A program made the position numbers and the translations under genes. Shown piece by piece: positions 7,996 to 15,727 of a stretch of 64,000 nt of DNA. The stretch's first letter is position 1. Every line of letters starts with the position of its first letter. The DNA lies in NCBI RefSeq assembly GCF_038006045.1, contig NZ_JBBOUK010000001.1, positions 1,343,001 through 1,407,000 on the forward strand, written 5' to 3'. This DNA is from Exiguobacterium sp. FSL W8-0210. GTDB taxonomy: Bacteria > Bacillota > Bacilli > Exiguobacteriales > Exiguobacteriaceae. Under the pieces are notes generated by a model. The model saw only the letters and a list, made by a program, of their open reading frames with translations, was not told the DNA's origin and made no database searches.

Positions 7996-8926
7996 AGGCT
8001 GGGACATAACTCAGTTTCACAAACGAAAGGCCCTCGAAACGTGTAGTCGTTTCGAGGGCCTTGTTCTATGACGAAAAACCGATTCTGAATAAACAAATAA
8101 GGACAACCTCAGATAAAGTTAAAGTGACCAAACCATAACCATCGGAGGTGCCCTTATGTTTAAAGATTATAACATGAACCAGCTGGTTTTGCCCTTAGAT
8201 TTAGAAGTTCGTCTTCAAGAAAATGATATCGCGTTCGCTGTCCATCATATCGTTGCGGATGCCGGCTATGGGAGTCAGGAGAATTATCAGGATATTCTGA
8301 TGCGCCGAGGGCGCATTCCACTCATCCCTTATACGATGTTCGAAAAAGAAAAGTCTCGAAAATGGCGCAATGATCCATTTAACACAGTAAACTGGTCTTA
8401 TGATGAAAGGTCGGATCGTTTTGTGTGCCCTAATGGACAGGACGTAACATTCCGTTACATGTCCAAGAGAACAGATCGGTACGGATTCACGCGTGATTTC
8501 AAGGTGTATGAAAGCGAAGGGTGTGATGGCTGCCCGTTTCGCTCCCGTTGTACCAAGGCCAAAGAGGGTCGTCACCGACAGGTACACATAAACACTTCAT
8601 GGGAAGAACAAAAAGAACAGATGAAAAAATGGCTTTCAGATCAAAAAACAGGATCCCTCTATGCGAAACGGAAGATAGACGTGGAACCAGTTTTTGGATA
8701 TCTGAAGGCTAATTTGAGTTTCACTCGCTTTTCTGTGAGAGGAAAAGCGAAGGTGAAGCGTGAGCTCGGCTTCATCCTCATGGCCGTAAATTTAAGAAAA
8801 TGGCTCATCCAAAGCGTTGCCCGAAGGGCAACTTGACGCGAGACAATGAAAAAAGAAGGAATTGCACATCCTGAGTGATGGCAATTCCTTCTTCTCGTTA
8901 AATTCAGCTAGTTATGTCCCAGCCTC
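7996..8926 (+). mobile_element. IS1182-family element, copy A (internally deleted)
   Basis: A 931-bp copy bounded by the same terminal inverted repeats as the full elements (GAGGCTGGGACATAACT at the left, its complement at the right). It carries a 904-bp net deletion relative to the 1835-bp copies B and C: 903 bp within the transposase, plus one base in the leader. Diagnostic residues in the shared part (YDERSDRF, CTKAKEG, final RRAT) match copy B, not copy C, so A derives from a B-like parent. A strong hairpin (GGCCCTCGAAACG / CGTTTCGAGGGCC) lies between the left end and the transposase, probably a terminator that blocks outside transcripts. Flanks TGTAAAAC and ATTTTACT show no simple target duplication. 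Confidence 0.9.
8156..8836 (+). CDS. Truncated IS1182 transposase
   Basis: In-frame deletion form of the 527-residue transposase: the first 31 residues (MFKDYNMNQL to AFAVHH) are joined to IVADAGYGSQ and the rest of the C-terminal half, giving 226 residues. Lost are most of the N-terminal DNA-binding region and the first catalytic segment (FIDGTKLEANANRYTF). The second catalytic part and the cysteine cluster (CDGCPFRSRC) remain. The protein cannot catalyse transposition alone. It could bind element ends or interfere with the full transposase (inference). The junction lies in similar sequences (CATCTCG / CATATCG), suggesting short-homology recombination. Confidence 0.85.
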   Translation: MFKDYNMNQLVLPLDLEVRLQENDIAFAVHHIVADAGYGSQENYQDILMRRGRIPLIPYTMFEKEKSRKWRNDPFNTVNWSYDERSDRFVCPNGQDVTFRYMSKRTDRYGFTRDFKVYESEGCDGCPFRSRCTKAKEGRHRQVHINTSWEEQKEQMKKWLSDQKTGSLYAKRKIDVEPVFGYLKANLSFTRFSVRGKAKVKRELGFILMAVNLRKWLIQSVARRAT

Positions 8927-9494
8927 ATTTTACTAAGTTTTTCCGTTGCCCGCCAACAAACTGGCTCTTATGTCCAGCAATAGTTTCAGGTTTTTATGGT
9001 GCTTAGCTCACCAGTTACTTCTCTATGTAACAATCATACACCATGTGTATTCTTTTATCTACAAATTTGTCCATAAATCTATCTATAAACTACTCTGTAT
9101 AAATGATTCCATAAATTAAAGTTGAACTTTTTAATTTATTTTTTCCCCTTCAACCATAGGCTTTTACGTGCAATCGCTCCATAAATCAATGGATAGATGT
9201 TCCTTATTCTTGTTATATTAATGAGTCCACTATCCTTTCCATTATTCTATTGATTTATGGACTTTTATCGCTGCATGAAAAAAGAATTAAATCATTATGA
9301 TATGATTTCAGATTGTATATACATTCTATATACGTTATGCAAACTAGGAATGTTGAGTTATAAGGAAAATATAAAAGGATTATGGCAGGTTGACATCGGG
9401 ATAGGTGCCGACTTAGTTTTTCTTTTCATCATGCTGTATGTAGGACTTATTATAAACTGTATAATTTTTTTCGAATCATAGTAATTAACCAAAC
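8927..9494. other. AT-rich gap without convincing genes
   Basis: Between IS1182 copy A and the Rrf2 gene. A plus-strand frame at 9257-9481 (74 codons, hydrophobic C-terminal half IGADLVFLFIMLYVGLIINC) has no ribosome site and may be a remnant of a small membrane protein. A 22-codon minus-strand frame next to the IS may be the tail of an interrupted gene. Nothing else is recognisable. Confidence 0.4.
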
Positions 9495-9899
9495 TTACTC
9501 GCTGAGAATTTTTTCACGCTTATCTAATATATTTTTCAACGTAATTGAATGGAGAAATTCAGAAAACATCGTATAAGCACGTCCTAAAAACAGTTCGACT
9601 ATAAACTGATCATCACTACTTATTTTCTTATTCTTTGAACCACCTACATTTTCAAACAAATTAAGAATCTCCCCCATATTAATATCTATAGGCGATTTAG
9701 CTAATTTTAATCCACCATTTCTCCCTCTTTTGGTCTCAATGTAGTTAGATTTTTGTAAGGCATAAACAACTTTCGTCAAAGAGTTTTCATGAACTCCATA
9801 AAATTGTGCAACCTCACTTTTTTTCACTAAACGTGTTGGATGAGATGCAGCAAACAGCAGCAATAATATTGCATGCTTTGTTGGATGATTGACTTCCAT
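9495..9899 (-). CDS. Rrf2 family transcriptional regulator (no Fe-S cysteines)
   Basis: A 134-residue DNA-binding regulator. The N-terminal winged helix is clear (HPTKHAILLLLFAASHPTRLVKKSEVAQFYGVHENSLTKVVYALQKSNYIETKRGRNGGLKLAK), with the Rrf2 wing motif RGRNGGLKLA at about residues 59-68 and then INMGEILNLFE. Family members such as NsrR and IscR bind an Fe-S cluster through three cysteines after this point. Here the matching stretch (NVGGSKNKKISSDDQF) has none, so it is an apo-type regulator like CymR. No divergent or downstream target gene is obvious; the next genes are a small unknown and a histidine kinase. The ATG is followed upstream by GAGGTAG, a good ribosome site. Confidence 0.85.
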   Translation of the reverse strand: MEVNHPTKHAILLLLFAASHPTRLVKKSEVAQFYGVHENSLTKVVYALQKSNYIETKRGRNGGLKLAKSPIDINMGEILNLFENVGGSKNKKISSDDQFIVELFLGRAYTMFSEFLHSITLKNILDKREKILSE

Positions 9900-10147
9900 G
9901 ACTACCTCCTCATTTCTTTAGATTTTATGGTTCATTTTATAGATTTAGTAATCCTCATCATCTAACAGAAAAAGAATCAAATATCATGCCTATACATATA
10001 TGTGGAGTATAGAAAAAATAAAGATAATAATATTTAGAAGAATAGTAATTAAATCATGGGAATTTACGTGTAGTATTATCTTCTTGAACGTTTCTTACCA
10101 TTCCAATACTTTCATAAGCGAAAGCGAGTTTTATAGGCATGGAAAAA

Positions 10148-10450
10148 TTATATGAAAGTCACTATATAATGATAAGAAGAGTAAAGAAGCGCAGGACTAA
10201 TGAATATTTCTTCAAATAATATGGTATTTTCTGCACCCTCCAACTCTCTATAGTAATGGCGAATAGAAGTTGCAACTTCATCGTGCAATTCCTTATATTT
10301 CGTCGGTGAAGACTTACAATTTCGCCGAGCGTGATCTTCGATAAGTAAAACGTATGGTTCGCTCGGTTTCAATACAGTAGTGGAAAAAGAAATTTCACTC
10401 TGCTCAAACTTTTGATTCAGTTTTTTAGCTAATAAGGATGATTTTTTCAT
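10148..10450 (-). CDS. Small hypothetical protein
   Basis: Unrecognised cytoplasmic protein of 100 residues. The frame can extend to a TTG at 10486, but the ATG at 10450 (MKKSSLLAKKLN) is preceded by GAAAGGG and is preferred. The N-terminus is basic and the middle is polar with charged helices (TKYKELHDEVATSIRHYYRELEGAEN); the C-terminus is hydrophobic and aromatic (ALLYSSYHYIVTFI). No signal peptide or metal motif. It stands alone between the Rrf2 gene and the histidine kinase in very AT-rich DNA. Whether it is expressed is uncertain. Confidence 0.45.
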   Translation of the reverse strand: MKKSSLLAKKLNQKFEQSEISFSTTVLKPSEPYVLLIEDHARRNCKSSPTKYKELHDEVATSIRHYYRELEGAENTILFEEIFISPALLYSSYHYIVTFI

Positions 10451-10788
10451 CAAAAAAACCCTTTCTAAACAAATCCTTTTGATCAATAAAAGGATCTCTA
10501 ATTTTCATCGTTAAATACGTTTAAAATTGTAATGTCATAATTATATACACTATGTACCTTTAAAAAAAATAATAAAATTTAAACAACATATCAACTAGAA
10601 ATTTAGTACATGTATATCATACAATTAGATGTATTAAAAATATAAGTATAATAGATAAGAATAATATTATGTTTAAATTTAACTTCAAACTAAGAAGTAC
10701 AAAATTATTGTTTATTGTAATGAAGTAATGATTATTTTTCGTAATAATTAGCTTATCTATATATCAAACAAATATGGAGGACATATCT
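10451..10788. other. AT-rich intergenic region upstream of the histidine kinase
   Basis: About 300 bases, strongly A/T-biased with many TATA-like hexamers, none paired with a clear -35. It holds divergent promoters for the small gene at 10148-10450 and the kinase. No repeats or RNA structures were recognised. Confidence 0.35.
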
Positions 10789-13326
10789 GTGAAATGGATT
10801 AATCATACCATTAGTCGCCAATTGATGTTTGCGTTTTATATGGTCTTCATCGTATTAAGCGTTACATCCGGCATTGTCTATTTTTATACAGAGCAAAAGA
10901 TTACTCAAGCCAATTCCACATTTAATGATTTAAACAAACGTCGAACAAACGCAAATGCTTTGGCAAGTGAATGGTCTTTCGCTCAAAACAATACCAAAAC
11001 CTATTTATTAACTGGTTCAAACGAAGCACTGGATTCCTTGAAAGGTAATCAGAAAGAAATCAATCGATTGACGAAGTGGTTCGAAAAAAATGCTATTTAC
11101 GATCAAGGCAAAGAGTATGCAGTTGCAACACGTCAGCTGTATAACGATTATTTTAATCAATCGATACCATCACTCTTAGAATATGTCGATGAAAAAAGGA
11201 AAGGTGAGATTGACGAAAAGTTTATCAATTCAGAAATCCTTGCAGCTCTTTCTAACACTCAAAGTTCTCTCAATATAAACAGAACATTAAGTGCTTCTAG
11301 TCGTGAAGCTACTAATCGTATTCAAATGACACAAATTGATATCTTGTTAGATAACTTTCTAAATTTGATTCAAGAAAAGGAAGCCAATGCAAAACATGAC
11401 TTATTGAACGAAATGCGCATATCTCAATTCATTTGGCTCTCTAACCTTCTTGTTTTGATTCTTGTCTTGGTCTCACTTGTACGACCGTTCATAAAAAGAG
11501 TGACGAAGCAGATTAACGTATTATCTCGAGACAGTGCACTCCTTACAGAGGGAGAGGATATTCAAAACATTCCACTCCCAAAAAGACAAGATGAACTTTA
11601 TAATTTAACGAATACTTTTAACCATATGGCAAAATCAATTGCTGATAATAAAGTGCATATGTTGACAAAAAATGAAGAACTACAAATTCATCAAGAAGAA
11701 CTTATCGCCCAACAGGAAGAGTTACAGGCGCAACAAGAAGAACTTGAAGAAGCATTTGGTCTTACACTTCAGAATGAACAACGCCTTAAATATCGAAATG
11801 AACTTACCGAAACACTGGCTTCTCGTGAGACGTTGACTGCATATCCTGAAATTATTGAGAAACTGGTATCGATTACACAGTCTGAAATTGGTGCTCTACT
11901 CTTCCTCGATCAACAAGAAGTTCGCTCGAAAATTAATTATGGGATGTCGGAAGAAATGGTCGAACAATTGATTACAAGTGATCAATCTTTATTCCATAGA
12001 GTACGTCTTTTAAAGCGACCAATGAATTCATCGAAGCAAGTTACACATGAAAATCCTTTACCTTATCCTTATTATATGTATGAGGTCGCTGTACCAGTTC
12101 TTGATCCAAATAGTCAACAGATGATTGCTTGTATCTACTTGGTCCGGTATAAGGATCCGTTTAATACGGAGCAAATAAATGACATTCTATCTTTTTCGCA
12201 ACAATTATCCTTATCACTTATGCGAATGGGCATTTACGAACAATTGATTAAAGAAAAGAATAAGACCACACAAATTTTGAACTCGATTCGTGAAGCAGTC
12301 ATATACCTTGAACACGAAACGAATGAGCTACTATTTAATGAACCCTTGATGACACTACTTCCCGAAATTTTGATCAATGATAAGGATGAGGACAGTTCTA
12401 CTTTTCATCAAGCAATGCAGGCATTCGCCTCTATTATTGATGAACCGACCCCATTCAACTGCTTTATTGAACAAATTATCGCGCACACCCTACCAAAAGA
12501 TGGCTTAGTTGTCTCCATTCGAGGATATAGTAGTTATATTCAAATTTATGTTGAAAAAATCGAAGTGGAGGGGAAATGGGAAGGTACGATGCTTGTCTTA
12601 CGGGATGTAACAAAAGAAACTGAAGCGGAACGAATGAAAGAAGAGTTCGTATCGACCGTTTCACACGAGCTCCGTACTCCCTTGTCATCTATCTCTGGCT
12701 TTACCGAATTGATGCTCAACAAGGATTTTGAAGATGATAGAAAACGGAAGTATCTTCAAACGATTCACTCAGAAACAGGTCGCTTGACAAGACTTGTCAA
12801 TGATTTTCTCGATGTGCAGCGTATGGAATCAAGCGAATATCGATACGAAATGATGACATTCGATATTGTCGAAATTGCACAGGATTTAATTGAGTTCTAT
12901 GCTGTCTCCCATGAAACGCATCACATAATTTTTGAACCGAGTCAGCCCATCACGATTAACGGTGACCCTGAAAAGATAAAACAATTGTTGAACAATCTTT
13001 TGAGTAATGCTGTCAAATACTCACCAAATGGAGGCACAATATCAATACACATTACGAGTGACTTGGGCTTCGCTAAAATTCGAATTCAAGACGATGGAAT
13101 TGGTATATCTCAAGATGCAATACCGAAATTGTTTAATAAATTTTACCGTGTTGATAATTCAGAAACACGAAAAATTGGGGGTACCGGTCTAGGGCTTGCG
13201 ATTTGCAAGGAAATCGTCAAGTATCATAATGGAACAATTGATGTCGAGTCTGTACTCGGTATTGGTTCTACTTTTACAATCGGTTTTCCGATTGCCCTTC
13301 CTTCCAGTACGTTGAATAAAGACTAA
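10789..13326 (+). CDS. Orphan sensor histidine kinase (CHASE3-HAMP-GAF-HisKA-HATPase)
   Basis: Membrane sensor kinase of about 845 residues. GGAGG at 10776-10780 fixes the start at the GTG at 10789, not the ATG at 10774. Order: transmembrane helix (about 10-32), a CHASE3-like extracytoplasmic helical domain with NNTKTYLLTGS, a second helix (about 214-234), HAMP, a Gln/Glu-rich coiled coil with repeats of QEEL, a GAF-like domain (TQSEIGALLFLDQQE), a PAS-like stretch, the H-box VSTVSHELRTPLSS (phospho-His near 625), N-box NLLSNAVKYSPNGG, G1 DDGIGIS and G2 GGTGLGLAI. All catalytic boxes look intact. No response regulator is adjacent, so the partner is elsewhere or lost; the IS3 element lies directly downstream. 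Confidence 0.92.
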   Translation: MKWINHTISRQLMFAFYMVFIVLSVTSGIVYFYTEQKITQANSTFNDLNKRRTNANALASEWSFAQNNTKTYLLTGSNEALDSLKGNQKEINRLTKWFEKNAIYDQGKEYAVATRQLYNDYFNQSIPSLLEYVDEKRKGEIDEKFINSEILAALSNTQSSLNINRTLSASSREATNRIQMTQIDILLDNFLNLIQEKEANAKHDLLNEMRISQFIWLSNLLVLILVLVSLVRPFIKRVTKQINVLSRDSALLTEGEDIQNIPLPKRQDELYNLTNTFNHMAKSIADNKVHMLTKNEELQIHQEELIAQQEELQAQQEELEEAFGLTLQNEQRLKYRNELTETLASRETLTAYPEIIEKLVSITQSEIGALLFLDQQEVRSKINYGMSEEMVEQLITSDQSLFHRVRLLKRPMNSSKQVTHENPLPYPYYMYEVAVPVLDPNSQQMIACIYLVRYKDPFNTEQINDILSFSQQLSLSLMRMGIYEQLIKEKNKTTQILNSIREAVIYLEHETNELLFNEPLMTLLPEILINDKDEDSSTFHQAMQAFASIIDEPTPFNCFIEQIIAHTLPKDGLVVSIRGYSSYIQIYVEKIEVEGKWEGTMLVLRDVTKETEAERMKEEFVSTVSHELRTPLSSISGFTELMLNKDFEDDRKRKYLQTIHSETGRLTRLVNDFLDVQRMESSEYRYEMMTFDIVEIAQDLIEFYAVSHETHHIIFEPSQPITINGDPEKIKQLLNNLLSNAVKYSPNGGTISIHITSDLGFAKIRIQDDGIGISQDAIPKLFNKFYRVDNSETRKIGGTGLGLAICKEIVKYHNGTIDVESVLGIGSTFTIGFPIALPSSTLNKD

Positions 13327-13395
13327 TTGAAAATACCGCTCTATTTGAACTGAGCCCTACAGTTTGGACAGTTTAATAAAACCACCCTTAACGTT

Positions 13396-14322
13396 TTAAG
13401 CTGCTATGAGATGGCTGCGGTATTGTACCGGAGTCATCTTTTGTAGTTTCCATTGTCTTCGTTCGCTATTGTAATAATCAATATAAGCATCGACCATGGC
13501 ACAGACCTCATCGAGGTCAGATGCTAATTTATACTCGACATAATCTTTCAAGTGCCCAAAGAACGATTCCATCGGGGCATTATCCAGGCAGTTTCCTCTA
13601 CGAGACATGGATTGAAGCATTCCCATCTCATGGATGCGTGTTTGATAAGCAGGATGCGTATAATGGAATCCTTGATCAGAATGTATCATGGCTTCCGGGT
13701 GTATGTTCCCTTGAAGTCGTTCTGCGAGTTTATTCGCTGTATGAAGGACGAGTTCCATATGGAGGTTTTTAGATACATGATGTGCCATAATTTCATGTGT
13801 AGCGATATCCTTCACACAAGAAAGATAAACAGTTTGGCAAGATCCAATACGGAGATAAGTGATGTCTGTGACGAATACTTTACCAGGCTCCTGCTGATCG
13901 AACCGACGGTTCAAGTGATTTGGTACCGTCTTATGTTCATATGTCGCTTTAGCGATTTTACGGTAGGCGTTCTGCCTACGGATTTTCATCACGATTCCAA
14001 ACTTCCCCATGATACGCAAAATACGTTTATGATTCATCGGCACCCCGATAAGATCAAGCATCTCCATGTAAAGACCACGATAGCCGATTTTTCCCTTATG
14101 ACGATCATGAACATGTTTTAGAAGGAGGTAGTCCGCATAGTCACGTTCTTCCCGAAGGGAAACACTATCTGTACGTGCGAGCCAGGCGTAATAACCGCTG
14201 CGGCTCACTTCAGCGAGCATACATAGATCCGTCACGAACCGACTCGACGATTGTTTTCGTAAGACAATATTGATTGCCTGATAGCGTTCAGATGCCGTTA
14301 GTTTCGGTACTTCGCCTCTCAT
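13396..14322 (-). CDS. IS3-family transposase OrfB
   Basis: Catalytic subunit of the IS3 transposase, 308 residues. It has the HTH_21-type N-terminus (VTDLCMLAEVSRSGYYAWL) and an rve integrase core. The catalytic acids are visible in VFVTDITYLRIG (first D), MIHSDQGFHYT (second D) and NCLDNAPMESFFGHLK (E). The C-terminal YNSERRQWKLQKMTPVQYR is typical. OrfB looks complete. It is normally made as an OrfA-OrfB fusion by ribosomal slippage, and since OrfA here is broken the element is probably immobile unless helped in trans. Confidence 0.92.
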   Translation of the reverse strand: MRGEVPKLTASERYQAINIVLRKQSSSRFVTDLCMLAEVSRSGYYAWLARTDSVSLREERDYADYLLLKHVHDRHKGKIGYRGLYMEMLDLIGVPMNHKRILRIMGKFGIVMKIRRQNAYRKIAKATYEHKTVPNHLNRRFDQQEPGKVFVTDITYLRIGSCQTVYLSCVKDIATHEIMAHHVSKNLHMELVLHTANKLAERLQGNIHPEAMIHSDQGFHYTHPAYQTRIHEMGMLQSMSRRGNCLDNAPMESFFGHLKDYVEYKLASDLDEVCAMVDAYIDYYNSERRQWKLQKMTPVQYRSHLIAA

Positions 14323-14605
14323 TCGAGAGCTTCTAGCTTTTTTAGTAATTCATTCTCCGCTGTTAGGTACTTGATTCGTGCTTCAGCTCTCGCAAGTCGT
14401 CGTTCGGCGTTTGCTTACCGATCATGTCCAAGTCAAAGCCGCTTTCCTCAAAGATTTGTATCGGTCGCTTACCAGCTAGATTCTCACGTACAGCGTGAAT
14501 CTTAAATTCTCCTTTGTATTGAATCGTACGATCTGATACAGAGGCTACGTGAAGATTCGCTTCAAGTTGTCTGATTTGATCTGGATTGAAGGTGCGTCTG
14601 TTCAT
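14320..14605 (-). pseudogene. IS3-family OrfA, internally deleted
   Basis: The start MNRRTFNPDQIRQLEANLHV and the helix-turn-helix part (YKGEFKIHAVRENLAGKRPIQIFEESGFDLDMIGKQTPND) are normal. The reading frame is then lost: residues DLREL etc. run to a stop. In another frame the true C-terminus appears as RRLARAEARIKYLTAENELL then KKLEALE. The linker normally found between these parts (an RWRR-type segment plus a variable stretch) is missing, so OrfA suffered an internal deletion with a frameshift near 14400. The leucine-zipper tail would still feed into OrfB by slippage, but no full OrfA can be made. Confidence 0.75.
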
Positions 14606-14638
14606 GAATAGTTCTCCCGTCTAAATTGAATAGGTACA

Positions 14639-15700
14639 GTATATCGATATCTTTAAACACAAAAAACCCCGAATGGGGTCTTTTATCAAGTGTCCACCAT
14701 TCAGGGTTCAGTTCAGCTTTATGTCGTTTGGTGTCTTTTCCATTCTCTAAATAGTAGAATCTATCTTTTCTATCCATTCTCCTTCATATGCGATTTTACG
14801 ATCGGCAATTCCCTAGTCGTTCCCTACACATAATGACATTCCTAATCGTTGTTGAGTCGCTTGGATTGAAGCGTCTCCACCTTTCTTTTTGCAAGGTGAT
14901 TATGACTGTCGACTTTCCCTTTCTCCATGATCATTCTATTTAGGGTATACGTTCATTGCATTTTGATAAAAGATACATATGTTAGACGTTTCACGATCTG
15001 ATACCGCTAAGTGATGAGAATGCGTCTTTTTAATTTTCTTTGCACTACTGTCATAATAATGATGGTTTAACTTGGATGCCTTCACTTCCATTCCATTATG
15101 TCCCCAAGCCAATTTCACTAGTAAATATGTCTTCCTTAAAAAGAAAGGATAGAAATCAGTATGGAGGTCTGCAGCATAGCTAATGAGCAATTCTATAATA
15201 GCGTTCTGAGATGTGACCGTTCAACTGAATATTATATCGTGTAGTCTTGATGGCTCTATTTCAATCTCGTTATATACTTTTTTAGGGCTTCTGCATTTTC
15301 TTTTTGTATACTCACGACTTCATAGTCTGGTCCTTTAATACTCACAAAAATAATTGAGTAAGGTGACTGCAATACCTCCTACAATGGTCCTTTATATCAT
15401 CTTATGCATTCCTCTCTGTAATTATTAATATAGATACATGAAGAATTCGCGGACACACTCGCCCAGAACAACGGGCGGCCGAGAAAGTTCTGAACTGGAA
15501 AACGGCACAGTGGGCCTTTACGAGGAAGTATTGCGCTTAATTTGACAAATCGCCCATCTAAAGGACGAATGTATCTTATGCACAGATATGTTAAAGTCAG
15601 CATTTCTTTTAAGAGTGATCTAAAAACAATTATTTATTATAGATATCATGTTTTACGTTAAGTAATCTCGGGGAAATATGTATAATGTATAGACTAAACT
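14639..15700. other. Region of decayed gene fragments
   Basis: No intact gene. A terminator-like hairpin (ACCCC / GGGGT with a T run on the minus strand) lies at 14661-14682. A minus frame at 14936-15190 (84 codons from a TTG, no ribosome site) may be a remnant. At about 15265-15390 on the minus strand, GGAGGTATTGCAGTC opens a piece VGGIAVTLLN, and one frame over follows IFVSIKGPDYEVVSIQKE to RLK, so a short gene tail with a frameshift. An IS30-like remnant lies at 15441-15556. Together these indicate an old insertion hot spot. Confidence 0.5.
15441..15556 (+). pseudogene. Remnant of an IS30-family transposase C-terminus
   Basis: Plus-strand pieces in two or three frames match the end of the complete IS30 transposase at 37768-38706: NNGRPRK, then LNWKTA, then EEVLRLI and a stop (intact copy: INNRPRKCLDWKTAYEVFSEEVLRLI split across its end). 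The following GCGCTTAATTTGACAAA also matches the terminal repeat of that element. Frame changes between the pieces show decay. The locally higher GC stands out from its surroundings. Confidence 0.65.
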
Positions 15701-15720
15701 ATACGATTGATTAAGGAGGT
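15650..15720 (+). promoter_or_regulatory. Candidate promoters and ribosome site of the Clp ATPase gene
   Basis: GTTTTA at 15650-15655 and GGGGAA at 15670-15675 with a 14-base spacer resemble a SigB promoter (GTTTAA, 12-15 bases, GGGTAT). TATAAT at about 15681-15686 could instead be a SigA -10, with only a weak -35 (TTAAGT). No CtsR tandem heptamer or CIRCE repeat is present. AAGGAGGT at 15713-15720 decides the ATG at 15728 as start. Confidence 0.4.
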
Positions 15721-15727
15721 AGGGAAG

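Larger units (their letters stand above)
13351..14638 (-). mobile_element. IS3-family element (IS150-like), defective
   Basis: A 1288-bp element. The imperfect terminal repeats start TGAGCCCTACAGTTTGGACA at the left and (complement) TGTACCTATTCAATTTAGAC at the right, with the TG...CA ends of this family. It carries orfA (broken) and orfB on the minus strand. An A6G slippery run (CTAAAAAAGC, near 14340) lies where -1 frameshifting would make the OrfAB fusion. No matching target duplication was found in the flanks (GAAC and GTAT), consistent with an old or rearranged copy. Confidence 0.8.

Noticed and set aside
9257-9481. 74-codon plus-strand frame with hydrophobic end
   Set aside because: No ribosome site and an odd composition; described only as part of the intergenic gap.
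14562-14777. 71-codon minus-strand frame next to the IS3 element
   Set aside because: It runs through the IS end and contains a terminator hairpin; the ribosome site is one base from the ATG.
14936-15190. 84-codon minus-strand frame
   Set aside because: TTG start without ribosome site; at best a remnant, listed in the decayed region.
15600-15720. CtsR or CIRCE element upstream of the Clp gene
   Set aside because: No tandem GGTCAAA-type heptamers and no 9-bp CIRCE arms are present.
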